DNA of 64,000 nucleotides from assembly GCF_000764185.1 (NCBI RefSeq), contig NZ_JQEC01000011.1:248001-312000 (forward strand), written 5' to 3'. The notes beneath the pieces are model-generated. The model saw nothing but the letters and a program-made list of their open reading frames with translations, was not told the origin of the DNA and did no database searches. The position numbers and the translations under genes were made by a program. The DNA is from Colwellia psychrerythraea (GTDB lineage Bacteria > Pseudomonadota > Gammaproteobacteria > Enterobacterales > Alteromonadaceae). This document shows, one piece after another, positions 10,369 through 19,593 of the stretch (position 1 is its first letter; every line of letters begins with the position of its first letter).

Positions 10369-10397
10369 TTAACAAAAGCGTTATTTTCAACTATAAT
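10369..10397 (+). promoter_or_regulatory. Sigma-70 type promoter of purL
   Basis: TTAACA (10369-10374), a 17-bp spacer and a perfect TATAAT (10392-10397). It lies 89 bp before the purL ATG in the mltF-purL divergent gap. Just downstream is an odd palindrome with arms CGAAA/TTTCG, roughly where a PurR operator would sit, but the match to the PurR consensus is poor. Confidence 0.7.
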
Positions 10398-10485
10398 ACG
10401 CGCGAAATTTTCGGTTAGCTTTTACTGTGTAAGTTTAGCAATTAAAAGCCAATCAAAGCCCTACATAAAACTTGGTGATTACCCT

Positions 10486-13400
10486 ATGACGATGTTGATT
10501 AAAAACCTTCGTGGCGCTCCAGCACTTTCAGATTTTCGAGTTAAAAAATTATTAGCTCAATGTGAACAGTTACAACTGCCTGTAAATGATATTTATGCTG
10601 AATTTGCCCATTTCGCACAACTTAATGAAGTGTTAAGTGATAGCGAAGAGAATGTTTTACAGCAATTGCTAACTTACGGTCCAACTATTGAAGAACATCA
10701 GCCAGCAGGCTTGTTTCTTCTAGTGACTCCTCGTCCGGGCACTATTTCTCCGTGGTCATCAAAATCTACCGATATAGCTCATAATTGTGGCTTAGCTAAA
10801 GTTATACGTTTAGAGCGTGGTATTGCTTATTACGTAACATTAGAAAATGATGCACAATTAACTACGGAGCAAGAAGTACAATTAAACGCATTATTACATG
10901 ACCGTATGATGGAAAGTGTATTCAACGACTTTGCTCAGGCAAGCAAGTTATTTGCCAGTAATGAGCCAGGTGAATTAACCGCTATTGATATTGAAAATGG
11001 CGGTAAACAAGCACTTGTTAAAGCGAACGTAGAATTAGGTTTAGCCTTAGCAGATGATGAAGTAAATTACTTATTTGAAAACTTCACTAAGTTAGGTCGT
11101 AATCCACACGACATTGAGCTTTATATGTTTGCCCAAGCAAACTCAGAGCATTGTCGTCATAAAATATTCAACGCTGACTGGACTATTGACGGTGTTAAAC
11201 AAGAGAAGTCTCTGTTTAAAATGATCCGTAATACTCACGAAGTTAATGGCGATTACGTGCTTAGCGCTTATAAAGATAACGCTGCGGTAATGGTCGGTAA
11301 TAAAGGTGGTCGTTTCTTCCCTAACCCACAAACGAATGTTTACGGTTACAACCATGAAGATATTCAAATCTTGATGAAAGTTGAAACACATAACCACCCT
11401 ACTGCGATTTCTCCATACCCTGGCGCTGCAACAGGCTCTGGTGGTGAGATTCGTGATGAAGGTGCTACCGGTATCGGCTCTAAACCTAAAGCGGGTTTAG
11501 TGGGGTTCTCTGTATCTAACTTACGTATTCCAGAGTTTGTTCAACCTTGGGAAACAGACTTTGGCAAGCCAAGTCGCATCGTTACTGCTTTTGACATCAT
11601 GATGGAAGGTCCATTAGGTGGTGCTGCATTTAACAATGAATTTGGTCGTCCAGCTATTTTAGGTTACTTCCGTACGTATGAAGAAGAAGTTAACTCGTTT
11701 AACGGTAAAGAAGTACGTGGTTACCACAAGCCAATTATGCTTGCTGGTGGTTTAGGTAACATCCGTGATGAACATGTACAAAAACGTGAAATAATCGTTG
11801 GCGCTAACCTTATCGCTTTAGGTGGTCCTGCAATGAACATTGGTTTAGGTGGCGGTGCTGCTTCATCAATGGCGTCAGGTCAATCAGCTGAAAGCTTAGA
11901 CTTTGCTTCAGTACAACGTGAAAATCCAGAAATGGAACGTCGTTGTCAAGAAGTTATCGATAAGTGTTGGCAGCTAGGCGAAGAAAACCCAATTGCTTTC
12001 ATCCATGATGTTGGTGCTGGTGGTTTATCAAATGCTTTCCCTGAGTTAGTTGCTGATGGCGGCCGTGGTGGTGTATTTGAACTTCGCAAAGTACCTAATG
12101 ACGAACGTAGCATGGCGCCACATGAAATCTGGTGTAACGAATCTCAAGAACGTTACGTTATTGCTGTATCTGACAAAAACTTAGCAGTTTTTGAGCAAAT
12201 ATGTGCTCGTGAACGTGCACCTTATGCTGTTGTAGGCCGTGCCACTGAAGAATTACACTTAACCGTTACTGATGAACATTTCGCTGGTGATGAAAAACTC
12301 AATACGCCAATTGATTTACCGCTCGACGTATTATTAGGTAAAACACCTAAGATTTATAAAGACGTTAAAACTGCAACCGCTGAAGGTGACTCTTTAGATT
12401 TAAGCACAGTGACACTAACTGATGCTGCAGATAGAATTTTAAGTCTACCGACTGTTGCAGAAAAAACCTTCCTAATTACCATTGGCGATCGAAGCGTAAC
12501 AGGTATGGTTAACCGCGATCAAATGGTTGGACCTTGGCAAGTACCTGTAGCCGATTGTGGTGTTACCGCCTCAGCACTTGATTCATACCACGGCGAAGCA
12601 ATGTCATTAGGTGAACGTACGCCAGTTGCTTTATTAAACTTTGGCGCTTCTGCTCGTTTAGCCGTGGCAGAATCACTAACGAACATTGCTGGTACTGATA
12701 TTGGTGATCTGAATCGTATTAAGCTTTCAGCTAACTGGATGTCTCCAGCAGGTCATCCTGGTGAAGATGCAGGTCTTTACGAAGCTGTTAAAGCTATCGG
12801 TGAAGAGCTTTGTCCAGCCCTTGGTTTAACTATCCCTGTTGGCAAAGACTCTATGTCAATGAAAACTAAATGGGACGAGAACGGTACAGAAAAGTCTGTT
12901 ACCTCTCCAATGTCTTTAATTATTACTGCTTTTGGGGCTGTTGAAGATATCCGTAAAACGGTTACTCCTGAGCTTCGTACTGATAAAGGTGATACACGTT
13001 TAGTTGCTATTGATTTATCGAAAGGTAAAAAACGTTTAGGTGGTTCATGTTTAGCACAAGTTTACAAACAGCTTGGTAATGAGACTCCTGATGTTGATAA
13101 TGCTGAAACCTTAAAAGGTTTCTTCAACGCAATGCAAACTCTTGTACGTGCAGAGAAAGTCATTGCCTATCATGATATTTCAGATGGTGGTTTATTCACT
13201 ACTGTTACTGAAATGGCTTTTGCTGGTCACACCGGTGTTGATATTGATATCAGCAAGCTAGTTACTACAAATGAAGAAAGTGGCGCAAGTGATGATTTAG
13301 CAACATTATTTAATGAAGAGCTTGGTGGCGTTATTCAAATTCGTGAGAGCGATGTTGATGCTATTCATGCTGTATTTGCTGAACATGGTGTTTTAGATTG

Positions 13401-14472
13401 CTGTACTGACATTGGTCGTTTAAACAATGAAGATACTATTCGCTTTACTCGTGACGGTGAAGTAGTACTAGAAAATTCTCGTACCTACTACCGTACTGTA
13501 TGGGCACAAACGACTTATAGAATGCAGTCACTTCGTGATAACCCAGAGTGTGCGCAACAAGAGCATGATGTTAAATTTGATACTGAAGATCCAGGTTTAA
13601 ACACTGAATTAACTTTCGATATCAACGAAGACATTGTTGCTGATCTTATTATTAGAGATGCTGTAAAAGACGCAGAAAACAGTGCCGATGGTATAGCTAA
13701 CCCACGTGTTGCTATTTTACGTGAGCAAGGTGTTAACTCTCATGTTGAGATGGCTGCTGCATTTGATAGAGCCGGCTTTGTAGCCATTGACGTGCATATG
13801 TCTGATATTTTATCTGGCCGTACTGATTTAGCAGACTTTAACGGCTTAGTTGCTTGTGGTGGTTTCTCTTACGGTGATGTATTAGGTGCTGGTGAAGGTT
13901 GGGCAAAATCTATCTTATTTAATGACAATGCTCGTGAAATGTTTAAAACATTCTTCGAACGTGAAACGACATTCACTTTAGGTGTTTGTAACGGTTGTCA
14001 GATGTTGTCTAACCTAAAAGCTATCATTCCTGGCGCTGAGCATTGGCCGCACTTTGTACAAAACAAATCTGAGCGTTTTGAAGCACGTTTCTCATTAGTT
14101 GAAATTCAACAGAGTCCTTCAGTATTGTTTAAAGGCATGGAAGGCTCTCGTATGCCAATAGCTGTATCACATGGTGAAGGTCATGCTGAATTTAGCTCTG
14201 ATGAAGCTATTGATGCTGCTAACAACTCAGGTACTGTATCTATGCGTTTTATAAATAACTACGGTGACGTAACTGAAACATACCCAGCTAACCCTAACGG
14301 TTCAGTTGATGGTATAACTGCATTAACTACTACGGATGGTCGTGTTACTATTATGATGCCACATCCTGAACGTGTATTTAGAACAGTTGCTAACTCTTGG
14401 CATCCTGATAGCTGGGGTGAAGATTCACCTTGGGTGCGCATGTTCCGTAACGCCCGTGCTTTTATAGGTTAA
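10486..14472 (+). CDS. purL: Phosphoribosylformylglycinamidine synthase (FGAR amidotransferase)
   Basis: Catalyses the ATP- and glutamine-dependent conversion of FGAR to FGAM, step four of purine synthesis. It is the large single-chain type of enteric bacteria: N-terminal linker ([24 protein letters not shown]), two AIR-synthase-like halves (HNHPTAI and [16 protein letters not shown] in the first, GKDSMSMK in the second) and a C-terminal class I glutaminase with nucleophile C1168 (GVCNGCQ) and the HPE pair H1293/E1295. At 1328 residues it is slightly longer than the roughly 1300 typical of the family. It has its own promoter and is followed by a terminator, so it is probably monocistronic. 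Confidence 0.98.
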   Translation: MTMLIKNLRGAPALSDFRVKKLLAQCEQLQLPVNDIYAEFAHFAQLNEVLSDSEENVLQQLLTYGPTIEEHQPAGLFLLVTPRPGTISPWSSKSTDIAHNCGLAKVIRLERGIAYYVTLENDAQLTTEQEVQLNALLHDRMMESVFNDFAQASKLFASNEPGELTAIDIENGGKQALVKANVELGLALADDEVNYLFENFTKLGRNPHDIELYMFAQANSEHCRHKIFNADWTIDGVKQEKSLFKMIRNTHEVNGDYVLSAYKDNAAVMVGNKGGRFFPNPQTNVYGYNHEDIQILMKVETHNHPTAISPYPGAATGSGGEIRDEGATGIGSKPKAGLVGFSVSNLRIPEFVQPWETDFGKPSRIVTAFDIMMEGPLGGAAFNNEFGRPAILGYFRTYEEEVNSFNGKEVRGYHKPIMLAGGLGNIRDEHVQKREIIVGANLIALGGPAMNIGLGGGAASSMASGQSAESLDFASVQRENPEMERRCQEVIDKCWQLGEENPIAFIHDVGAGGLSNAFPELVADGGRGGVFELRKVPNDERSMAPHEIWCNESQERYVIAVSDKNLAVFEQICARERAPYAVVGRATEELHLTVTDEHFAGDEKLNTPIDLPLDVLLGKTPKIYKDVKTATAEGDSLDLSTVTLTDAADRILSLPTVAEKTFLITIGDRSVTGMVNRDQMVGPWQVPVADCGVTASALDSYHGEAMSLGERTPVALLNFGASARLAVAESLTNIAGTDIGDLNRIKLSANWMSPAGHPGEDAGLYEAVKAIGEELCPALGLTIPVGKDSMSMKTKWDENGTEKSVTSPMSLIITAFGAVEDIRKTVTPELRTDKGDTRLVAIDLSKGKKRLGGSCLAQVYKQLGNETPDVDNAETLKGFFNAMQTLVRAEKVIAYHDISDGGLFTTVTEMAFAGHTGVDIDISKLVTTNEESGASDDLATLFNEELGGVIQIRESDVDAIHAVFAEHGVLDCCTDIGRLNNEDTIRFTRDGEVVLENSRTYYRTVWAQTTYRMQSLRDNPECAQQEHDVKFDTEDPGLNTELTFDINEDIVADLIIRDAVKDAENSADGIANPRVAILREQGVNSHVEMAAAFDRAGFVAIDVHMSDILSGRTDLADFNGLVACGGFSYGDVLGAGEGWAKSILFNDNAREMFKTFFERETTFTLGVCNGCQMLSNLKAIIPGAEHWPHFVQNKSERFEARFSLVEIQQSPSVLFKGMEGSRMPIAVSHGEGHAEFSSDEAIDAANNSGTVSMRFINNYGDVTETYPANPNGSVDGITALTTTDGRVTIMMPHPERVFRTVANSWHPDSWGEDSPWVRMFRNARAFIG

Positions 14473-14480
14473 TTTTATTG

Positions 14481-14562
14481 CTAGTTGTCCAAGGCTCTTC
14501 ATCAGAAATACTCATTGACTAACGTCAACCCCGTGTTTCTTCTTTGAACCTTGAACTGCTAA
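14481..14562. repeat. Long imperfect palindrome after purL
   Basis: An imperfect inverted repeat of about 82 bp. The outer arms are CTAGTTGTCCAAGG and CCTTGAACTGCTAA, inner arms include AGAAATAC and GTGTTTCT, and the centre is TTGAC-TAAC-GTCAA (14515-14528). It lies between the purL stop and the purL terminator and is not coding. It could be a dispersed intergenic repeat or an mRNA 3' structure; other copies were not seen in this window. Confidence 0.45.
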
Positions 14563-14583
14563 CTGAAAAATAAACAATAAAAT

Positions 14584-14624
14584 AAAACCGGAAAATGTCT
14601 GTTAAAAGATCTTCCGGTTTTTTA
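14584..14624 (+). terminator. Rho-independent terminator of purL
   Basis: Stem AAAACCGGAA (14584-14593) pairs perfectly with TTCCGGTTTT (14612-14621) across an 18-nt loop, followed by more T residues. Confidence 0.8.
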
Positions 14625-14699
14625 TTGATTTTTTTTCAATGTTAAAATATTGTAAAGAAACTCCGTTAAAAAATATAAGCAATAAAGGATATATTCCCT

Positions 14700-15374
14700 A
14701 TGCAACAGCATGACAGCTCTCCACTTTCTGATTACATCGAATACCCTGTAGACGAAATGCTTTCAAGATCTCAAGCATTTTACCTTGATATTAAACGTCG
14801 TCATACTATTCGTAGTTTTAGTGATCGTGAGGTCCCTAAGGAAATTATTGAAAATTGCATCAAGGCTGCTGCAACAGCTCCAAGTGGAGCAAATCACCAA
14901 CCTTGGCATTTTGTTGCAGTACATAGCAGCGAAATAAAAAAACAAATTCGTGAACAGGCTGAGTTTCATGAACGCGGATTTTATGAAGGCCGCGCAGGAG
15001 AAGAATGGCTTGGCGCACTAAAAGCACTAGGCACTGATGCAGACAAACCCTATTTAGAGCACGCACCGTGGCTAATCGCTATTTTTAGCCAAAAAAAAGG
15101 GGGGGTAAATTCAGAAGATAGTAATACTAACTATTATGTGCATGAATCTGTAGGCATTGCGACAGGTTTTTTAATAAATGCCTTACATACATCAGGCTTG
15201 GTGACATTAACTCATACACCGAAACCTATGTCATTTCTAAGTAAAGTATGTAATCGACCTGAAAATGACCGTGCTTATATGCTACTTATTGCGGGATATC
15301 CAAGTGAAGATGCAACGGTTCCCCACCACGCCCAGGTGAAAAAGAGCCTAGAAGATATCGCTACTTTTTTATAA
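14700..15374 (+). CDS. Nitroreductase-fold flavoprotein, probable iodotyrosine deiodinase homologue
   Basis: A 224-residue FMN protein of the nitroreductase superfamily. The N-terminal FMN phosphate motif RRHTIRSFS (33-41) and APSGANHQPWHF (60-71) are clear. The active-site lid carries E91, Y95 and K116, the same spacing (four, then 21 residues) as the Glu-Tyr-Lys triad that iodotyrosine deiodinases use to bind the zwitterion of halotyrosine. The second half (YYVHESVGIATGFLI, GLVTLTHTP, RPENDRA, GYPSEDATVP) also follows the deiodinase rather than the NfsB pattern. Bacterial homologues that dehalogenate halotyrosines are known; the natural substrate here is not. The gene stands alone after the purL terminator. 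Confidence 0.8.
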   Translation: MQQHDSSPLSDYIEYPVDEMLSRSQAFYLDIKRRHTIRSFSDREVPKEIIENCIKAAATAPSGANHQPWHFVAVHSSEIKKQIREQAEFHERGFYEGRAGEEWLGALKALGTDADKPYLEHAPWLIAIFSQKKGGVNSEDSNTNYYVHESVGIATGFLINALHTSGLVTLTHTPKPMSFLSKVCNRPENDRAYMLLIAGYPSEDATVPHHAQVKKSLEDIATFL

Positions 15375-15423
15375 CAGTTTTGGTTTTCTATTTTATATCT
15401 AGAAAGCCAAAATTTATGAAAGC

Positions 15424-15639
15424 TTAAACAAAATCTAACGAAATATCTGTACAACCTTTTAGGCACCTTACACCCGTTTCTTCTTCCTGCTCTGGGGTAT
15501 AGAGCATTATTGGTTGCTTACAGGTTTTGCACTGTACTGTTCTTCCAGCCATCACTTGTTTAATAAGTTTCTTTTGCTCAAAAAAAGAGTCCTTACTCGC
15601 TTTTTGTAAAGCCGCAAATTGCTTAAGATCTATGCTCAT
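15424..15639 (-). CDS. Small protein with four-cysteine zinc-ribbon-like motif
   Basis: A 71-residue cytoplasmic protein I cannot name. It has two cysteine pairs, C37-K-T-C40 and C59-L-K-G-C63, spaced like a small zinc ribbon, preceded by a Lys-rich N-terminal helix. It begins 12 bp after the stop of the RraB-like gene on the same strand, so the two are probably co-transcribed. Zinc binding is inferred only from the cysteine spacing. Confidence 0.7.
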   Translation of the reverse strand: MSIDLKQFAALQKASKDSFFEQKKLIKQVMAGRTVQCKTCKQPIMLYTPEQEEETGVRCLKGCTDISLDFV

Positions 15640-15651
15640 ATACTTCCTAAA

Positions 15652-15990
15652 TTAGCCGACAAAATAAACACCATCAAATTGGCCTTTTAACGGTGCCGCG
15701 CTTGACTCTAACAGCTCTTGATAACTGCTAATATTCTCATAGGTCACCGGCATTTGTGGGTAAGCGGTAATTTCCCAAGGTAAATTGGGGTGCGCTTCGG
15801 AGGGAGTGAAAGACAGTTTCTGATTGTTTTCTAATAATAGCTGACCAAACTTAAGGGCTAGCTCCTGCTCAGGAAATAAAACTGAGAACTCTATTTCTCG
15901 CTCAGTTGTTAAATCTTCACCACTTTCTTGCATCTGCCAAAGGGTATTGCCAATTTCGTCTTCAGGGAAAAGTACTAAGTCACGAGTCAT
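15652..15990 (-). CDS. RraB-like protein (regulator of RNase E family)
   Basis: A 112-residue acidic protein whose sequence (EDEIGNTLWQMQESGEDL near the start, ISSYQELL and GQFDGVYFVG at the end) fits the RraB family, in which E. coli RraB binds RNase E and inhibits it. I chose the ATG at 15990, which has GGA seven bases upstream; the frame is also open to an ATG at 16002 and to 16032, but those lack a ribosome-binding site. The next gene on this strand follows after 12 bp. Whether it acts on RNase E is inferred from family membership. Confidence 0.7.
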   Translation of the reverse strand: MTRDLVLFPEDEIGNTLWQMQESGEDLTTEREIEFSVLFPEQELALKFGQLLLENNQKLSFTPSEAHPNLPWEITAYPQMPVTYENISSYQELLESSAAPLKGQFDGVYFVG

Positions 15991-16105
15991 ATTAGTGTCC
16001 ATTATTAAATTTTTAGTGTTTATTTTTATCAATGAGTCATTTTAGCTTTGCTACGACAATAAACCTAGTAAAATAGATCTACCGTCCTTTTTAATCCTTT
16101 GAAAT

Positions 16106-17047
16106 ATGCAAAAAGATCAAATAAGCTCTTTAGTGGAGAGTAAAAACCTCAGTAATCACCAACAATTTGAATGGCATATCCAGGTCAACAATGAAGCTAA
16201 TTGTACTGTGTTATCCCTACTTGAAGAACATAACCAGTCTCAAACAATAGTGCTTTCAAAGGCAGACATAAAAAAAGCGATTAGCAAAGGCGCATTATGG
16301 TTAACGCCAGCTAAAAATAAAAAACAAACGCTACGATTGCGCCGCGTTAAAAAAAAATTGACCGTAGGTGATGAACTGCATTTTTATTACAATAGCGAAG
16401 TACTCTCTGCAGCTATTCCACAGGCTCAATTAATTGAAGATTTAGTTGATTACAGTGTTTGGTATAAACCGTACGGTATGTTATCGCAAGGCTCTAAGTG
16501 GAGTGATCATTGCACCATTGGTCGTTTCGCTCAACAAAACTTACCAAATGAACGCCCTGCTTTTATCGTGCATCGATTAGATAGAGCAGCGACAGGTTTA
16601 ATGCTTATCGCGCACAGTAAAAAAGCTGCCCGAGCATTATCAAATATGTTTGAACATCACCAGCTTGAAAAACATTACCAAATCATTGTCCATGGCGATC
16701 ATAATAAAAGGCCGCAGCCCGAGGTTATCGACAGCGAAGTTAACGGCAAGAGTGCTCGAAGTACCTTTACTTGTTTATCTTATGATAGCGAGTCGAATCG
16801 TTCACTTATCAAAGTAAAAATAGACAGCGGCAGAAAACATCAAATACGCATCCATGCCGCTAGCATAGGCATGCCTGTAGTGGGTGATAGATTGCACGGG
16901 ATAGCTGATGAAAATGAACAAAATAATTTACAATTATGCGCAGTGAGTTTACGTTTTGTTTGTCCGTTATCATCAGGAAATAACCAAGAACAACATAAAC
17001 AACAACGTTTCTTTGAGTTGCCAGAAACATTAAAGCCTCAGTTGTAA
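16106..17047 (+). CDS. RluA-family pseudouridine synthase
   Basis: Converts uridine to pseudouridine in structured RNA. This 313-residue protein has the RluA-family catalytic motif HRLDRAATG with the catalytic Asp at 159, the substrate loop SGRKHQIRIHAA and the final VGDRLHG. The N-terminal 90 residues are Lys-rich and may be a weak S4-like RNA-binding region. The sequence does not let me say which rRNA or tRNA site it modifies. It is divergent from the RraB-like gene with 115 bp between the starts. Confidence 0.88.
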   Translation: MQKDQISSLVESKNLSNHQQFEWHIQVNNEANCTVLSLLEEHNQSQTIVLSKADIKKAISKGALWLTPAKNKKQTLRLRRVKKKLTVGDELHFYYNSEVLSAAIPQAQLIEDLVDYSVWYKPYGMLSQGSKWSDHCTIGRFAQQNLPNERPAFIVHRLDRAATGLMLIAHSKKAARALSNMFEHHQLEKHYQIIVHGDHNKRPQPEVIDSEVNGKSARSTFTCLSYDSESNRSLIKVKIDSGRKHQIRIHAASIGMPVVGDRLHGIADENEQNNLQLCAVSLRFVCPLSSGNNQEQHKQQRFFELPETLKPQL

Positions 17048-17107
17048 CATACGTTAGAAATGAGGCTTTAAATTTATAATTTTACTCTGTAAAAGCTAAA
17101 TAATAAC

Positions 17108-18040
17108 TTATATACAGTAATAAAAGTCACTATCTTCAAGTAATGATAAGCTGTCGCCCACTAAATCTTTAGTCGCTATGGCTTTAATAAGTTCAAAACC
17201 TTGTTGACGCTGTTCTAACGTCAATGCTTGGTATGGTAAGCGGAAGTTTTTAGGCACAGCATCAGTCATCATCAGCGCTGTGTTAATGGCAATAGGGTTT
17301 GGCTCACAAAATAACCATTGCATCAAACCTTGTAAACTATGATTTAGCTTAGCTGTCTCGGTTAAGTCGCTAACAGAGTGTTTTTTCTCCATTAATTGGC
17401 GCATTAAACCTGGGATGATATTAGAAGTAACTGAAATAACACCATGGGAGCCATGTTTATGACGACCGACATAACATTCATCGTCATTACCTGACCAACA
17501 AGCAATACCTTGCTTCTCGTAATGGGCAATACGGTCGTTACCGCCACATTCTTTAACGCCAATAAAGTTTTTATGTTTAGACAAGGGCTCAATAATTTCA
17601 GGTGTTAAATCCTGTCCAGTTCTACCCGGTACGTTATAAATGAAAGCAGGACCTATATCGAGTACCTTTTTAAAGTGCTCAGTAACGCCTTTAAATGAAG
17701 TACGGCCATAATAAGGGTTAATTTGTAATGCTGCATCCATACCAATAGCAAAACCGTTTTCAGTGGCTTTTATTGCTTCGCGAGTATTATTGCTGCCAGT
17801 GTTACCAACAATAATCAGCTTATCGCTAAAATTGTTCACACAATGAGCAATTAACATTAAATGCTCTTCCCAGCTAAGTAAGTGACCTTCACCGGTAGTA
17901 CCACCAACCACAATACCATGTACACCGGCAGCGATTTGTTGTTCTATCAGTGCATCATAAGTTTTTAAACAAACCTCACCTTTTTCAGTGTAAGGAGTTT
18001 TTATTGCGGTAATTAAACTTGCTGCTAGTAAACGCTTCAT
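17108..18040 (-). CDS. dapA: 4-hydroxy-tetrahydrodipicolinate synthase, plant-type
   Basis: Condenses pyruvate with aspartate semialdehyde in lysine and diaminopimelate synthesis. This 310-residue protein has T48-T49 (GGTTGEG), Y110/Y111 (INPYYG), Y135 (IYNVPGRTG) and the Schiff-base lysine K163 (GVKECGG). The sequence follows the plant chloroplast enzymes closely rather than E. coli DapA: LITAIKTPY, NTGSNNTREAI, QINPYYGRTS, WSGNDDEC, HGVISVTSNIIPGLMRQLM, EPNPIAINTAL and FRLPY all match plant blocks. A second, ordinary dapA may exist elsewhere in the genome. The gene is not in a lysine operon here. The enzymatic class is sure; the physiological role of this copy is less so. Confidence 0.9.
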   Translation of the reverse strand: MKRLLAASLITAIKTPYTEKGEVCLKTYDALIEQQIAAGVHGIVVGGTTGEGHLLSWEEHLMLIAHCVNNFSDKLIIVGNTGSNNTREAIKATENGFAIGMDAALQINPYYGRTSFKGVTEHFKKVLDIGPAFIYNVPGRTGQDLTPEIIEPLSKHKNFIGVKECGGNDRIAHYEKQGIACWSGNDDECYVGRHKHGSHGVISVTSNIIPGLMRQLMEKKHSVSDLTETAKLNHSLQGLMQWLFCEPNPIAINTALMMTDAVPKNFRLPYQALTLEQRQQGFELIKAIATKDLVGDSLSLLEDSDFYYCI

Positions 18041-18131
18041 TAACTATCTCTAATTCTTTTGTTTAACTTAATGCTTAACTCACGTTAAGTATTAAGTATG
18101 TATGGTAAATCAGTAAATTCTTGCCATTATT

Positions 18132-18521
18132 CTAACAATGACCGAGGTCATCAACAACCCGTCTCATGATATATTCTTCATTCGTTAACCTATGTTGATA
18201 ATGAAATATTTTATGATCTAGTGCTAGTACTTTATATGCTTGATAATTATCATCATTATTTAAATCTGCTGCATAAAGCTCTTCATTTATAAGTTCATTT
18301 TTAGTCAAGGTAAAATGAATATCGCCAACAAGGCCCCAATCCCCCAGTTCAGTAATTTCCTCTGTTACCTGACCCTTATCGTCCATTGTTATAAAGGTAA
18401 ATTCAAAACTTCCATCACTACTAAGCTGAGCGTACTCAACGGTTTCATGGCCATGTTCATCAAAATCATTTCGATACCAACGACCAAAAAGTAATGCTCG
18501 GGCATAACTGGTTTGACTCAC
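18132..18521 (-). CDS. Hypothetical protein, 129 residues
   Basis: I do not recognise this family. The protein is acidic, lacks a signal peptide and membrane segments, and reads as alternating short beta strands (GRWYRNDF, EYAQLSSDGSFEFTF, GDWGLVGDIHFTL, YQHRLTNEEYIMRRV), a pattern seen in small lipocalin-like barrels. It starts 64 bp downstream of a terminator hairpin serving the DUF4097 gene, so it probably has its own promoter. Confidence 0.7.
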   Translation of the reverse strand: MSQTSYARALLFGRWYRNDFDEHGHETVEYAQLSSDGSFEFTFITMDDKGQVTEEITELGDWGLVGDIHFTLTKNELINEELYAADLNNDDNYQAYKVLALDHKIFHYQHRLTNEEYIMRRVVDDLGHC

Positions 18522-18585
18522 TATTTGTTTTCCTTAGATTTTGGCATGTGGAATATATTTTTAAGTTATTAGTTAGTCATAAAAA

Positions 18586-18617
18586 AACCACAAGCCATAT
18601 TAATTTAGCTTGTGGTT
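18586..18617 (-). terminator. Terminator of the DUF4097 gene
   Basis: Perfect 10-bp arms AACCACAAGC (18586-18595) and GCTTGTGGTT (18608-18617). Read on the minus strand the hairpin is followed by a run of seven T, and it lies 90 bp after the stop of the DUF4097 gene. Confidence 0.75.
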
Positions 18618-18706
18618 ATTTTAATGTAAAAAATGGCGATATGAAAAGTTATTCTATTAATTAAGCCTATTCATCCATTTATATTCTTAGTAAGCAAGAC
18701 AAGTCA

Positions 18707-19483
18707 CTATTCACTTTTTAACACATTAATACTGCCATTAACGCTATCCAAATTAATGTGACCATCACCGTTACCAAGCTGCCCTCGTAAGTTATGACCA
18801 GAGAAACCATTCTTTTTTGCTGTTAAAGCAAAAGCATTGTTAATGCTGCCATGCATAGTGTCAGCTGTAATATCAGCATTGATATGATCTGGTAGGAACA
18901 ACTTGATACTACCATTAACGGTTTCAACTTCAATATCGTTAATATTATTCGCTGCTTTGTCATATAAAACGTCGACACTGCCATTAACTGAGCTGATATT
19001 ACTATTACCACGTAAACCAGTAGCACTGATATTACCATTAACAACTTGTGCTTCTACGTTTCCAGCAATATTTTTAATCACTAAATTACCGTTTATAAGT
19101 TCAATTGAGGATAAGTTTGCATCTACTGGCAACCATACTTGGTAATCAACTTTAGCTGATTGTTTATTTTGACGGTAGCTATTCTCTTTGTAATCGGTAC
19201 TTACCGTTACTTTCTGTCCCTGTTGAGTCATATTAATACTTACATCATCGCGAGATTGTTGTGTTAATGCGGTTACGCTAGCCAATATTTTTACCTTATT
19301 CTTTGACCAACTATTAATAGTCACTGCGCCATTAATGTTACTCAAGTTAAAATCACTTTGACTTGATATTATAAATGTTTTCTCTATCTCCTCATTTATT
19401 TTTGCTGAAGCTTGCAAGCTCAACAAAATAAGTGAAGTTAAAACTACTGACATTAACGAACTATTTTTAATTACTTTACTCAT
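18707..19483 (-). CDS. Exported DUF4097-type beta-repeat protein
   Basis: A 258-residue protein with a signal peptide (hydrophobic 11-25, likely cleavage after QASA) and at least six repeats of the form I-x-x-x-N/H-G-x-I/V (NGAVTI, NGNLVI, NGNISA, NGSVDV, NGSIKL, NGSINV). Such repeats are typical of the DUF4097 family, which forms a right-handed beta helix and is usually exported. No catalytic residues are apparent. Members often sit near sigma-factor or anti-sigma genes, but none is adjacent here. The function is unknown. Confidence 0.8.
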   Translation of the reverse strand: MSKVIKNSSLMSVVLTSLILLSLQASAKINEEIEKTFIISSQSDFNLSNINGAVTINSWSKNKVKILASVTALTQQSRDDVSINMTQQGQKVTVSTDYKENSYRQNKQSAKVDYQVWLPVDANLSSIELINGNLVIKNIAGNVEAQVVNGNISATGLRGNSNISSVNGSVDVLYDKAANNINDIEVETVNGSIKLFLPDHINADITADTMHGSINNAFALTAKKNGFSGHNLRGQLGNGDGHINLDSVNGSINVLKSE

Positions 19484-19593
19484 TGATTGTTCCCTCTGTA
19501 CTTATAAAAATTGATGCCACAAAAAAATTAGATGTAAGTTGAGATAAAAAGGTTTAAATTTATCGATAAATAATTACATTTAGGAAGCAATAC

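Noticed and set aside
10398..10420. Possible PurR operator after the purL -10 box
   Set aside because: The palindrome has short five-base arms and an AT rather than CG centre; I count only about 10 of 16 matches to the PurR consensus.
18903..19145. Plus-strand frame opposite the DUF4097 gene
   Set aside because: It is the complement of the repeated beta-strand coding sequence; its Leu/Ser/Thr-rich repeats are a mirror of that.
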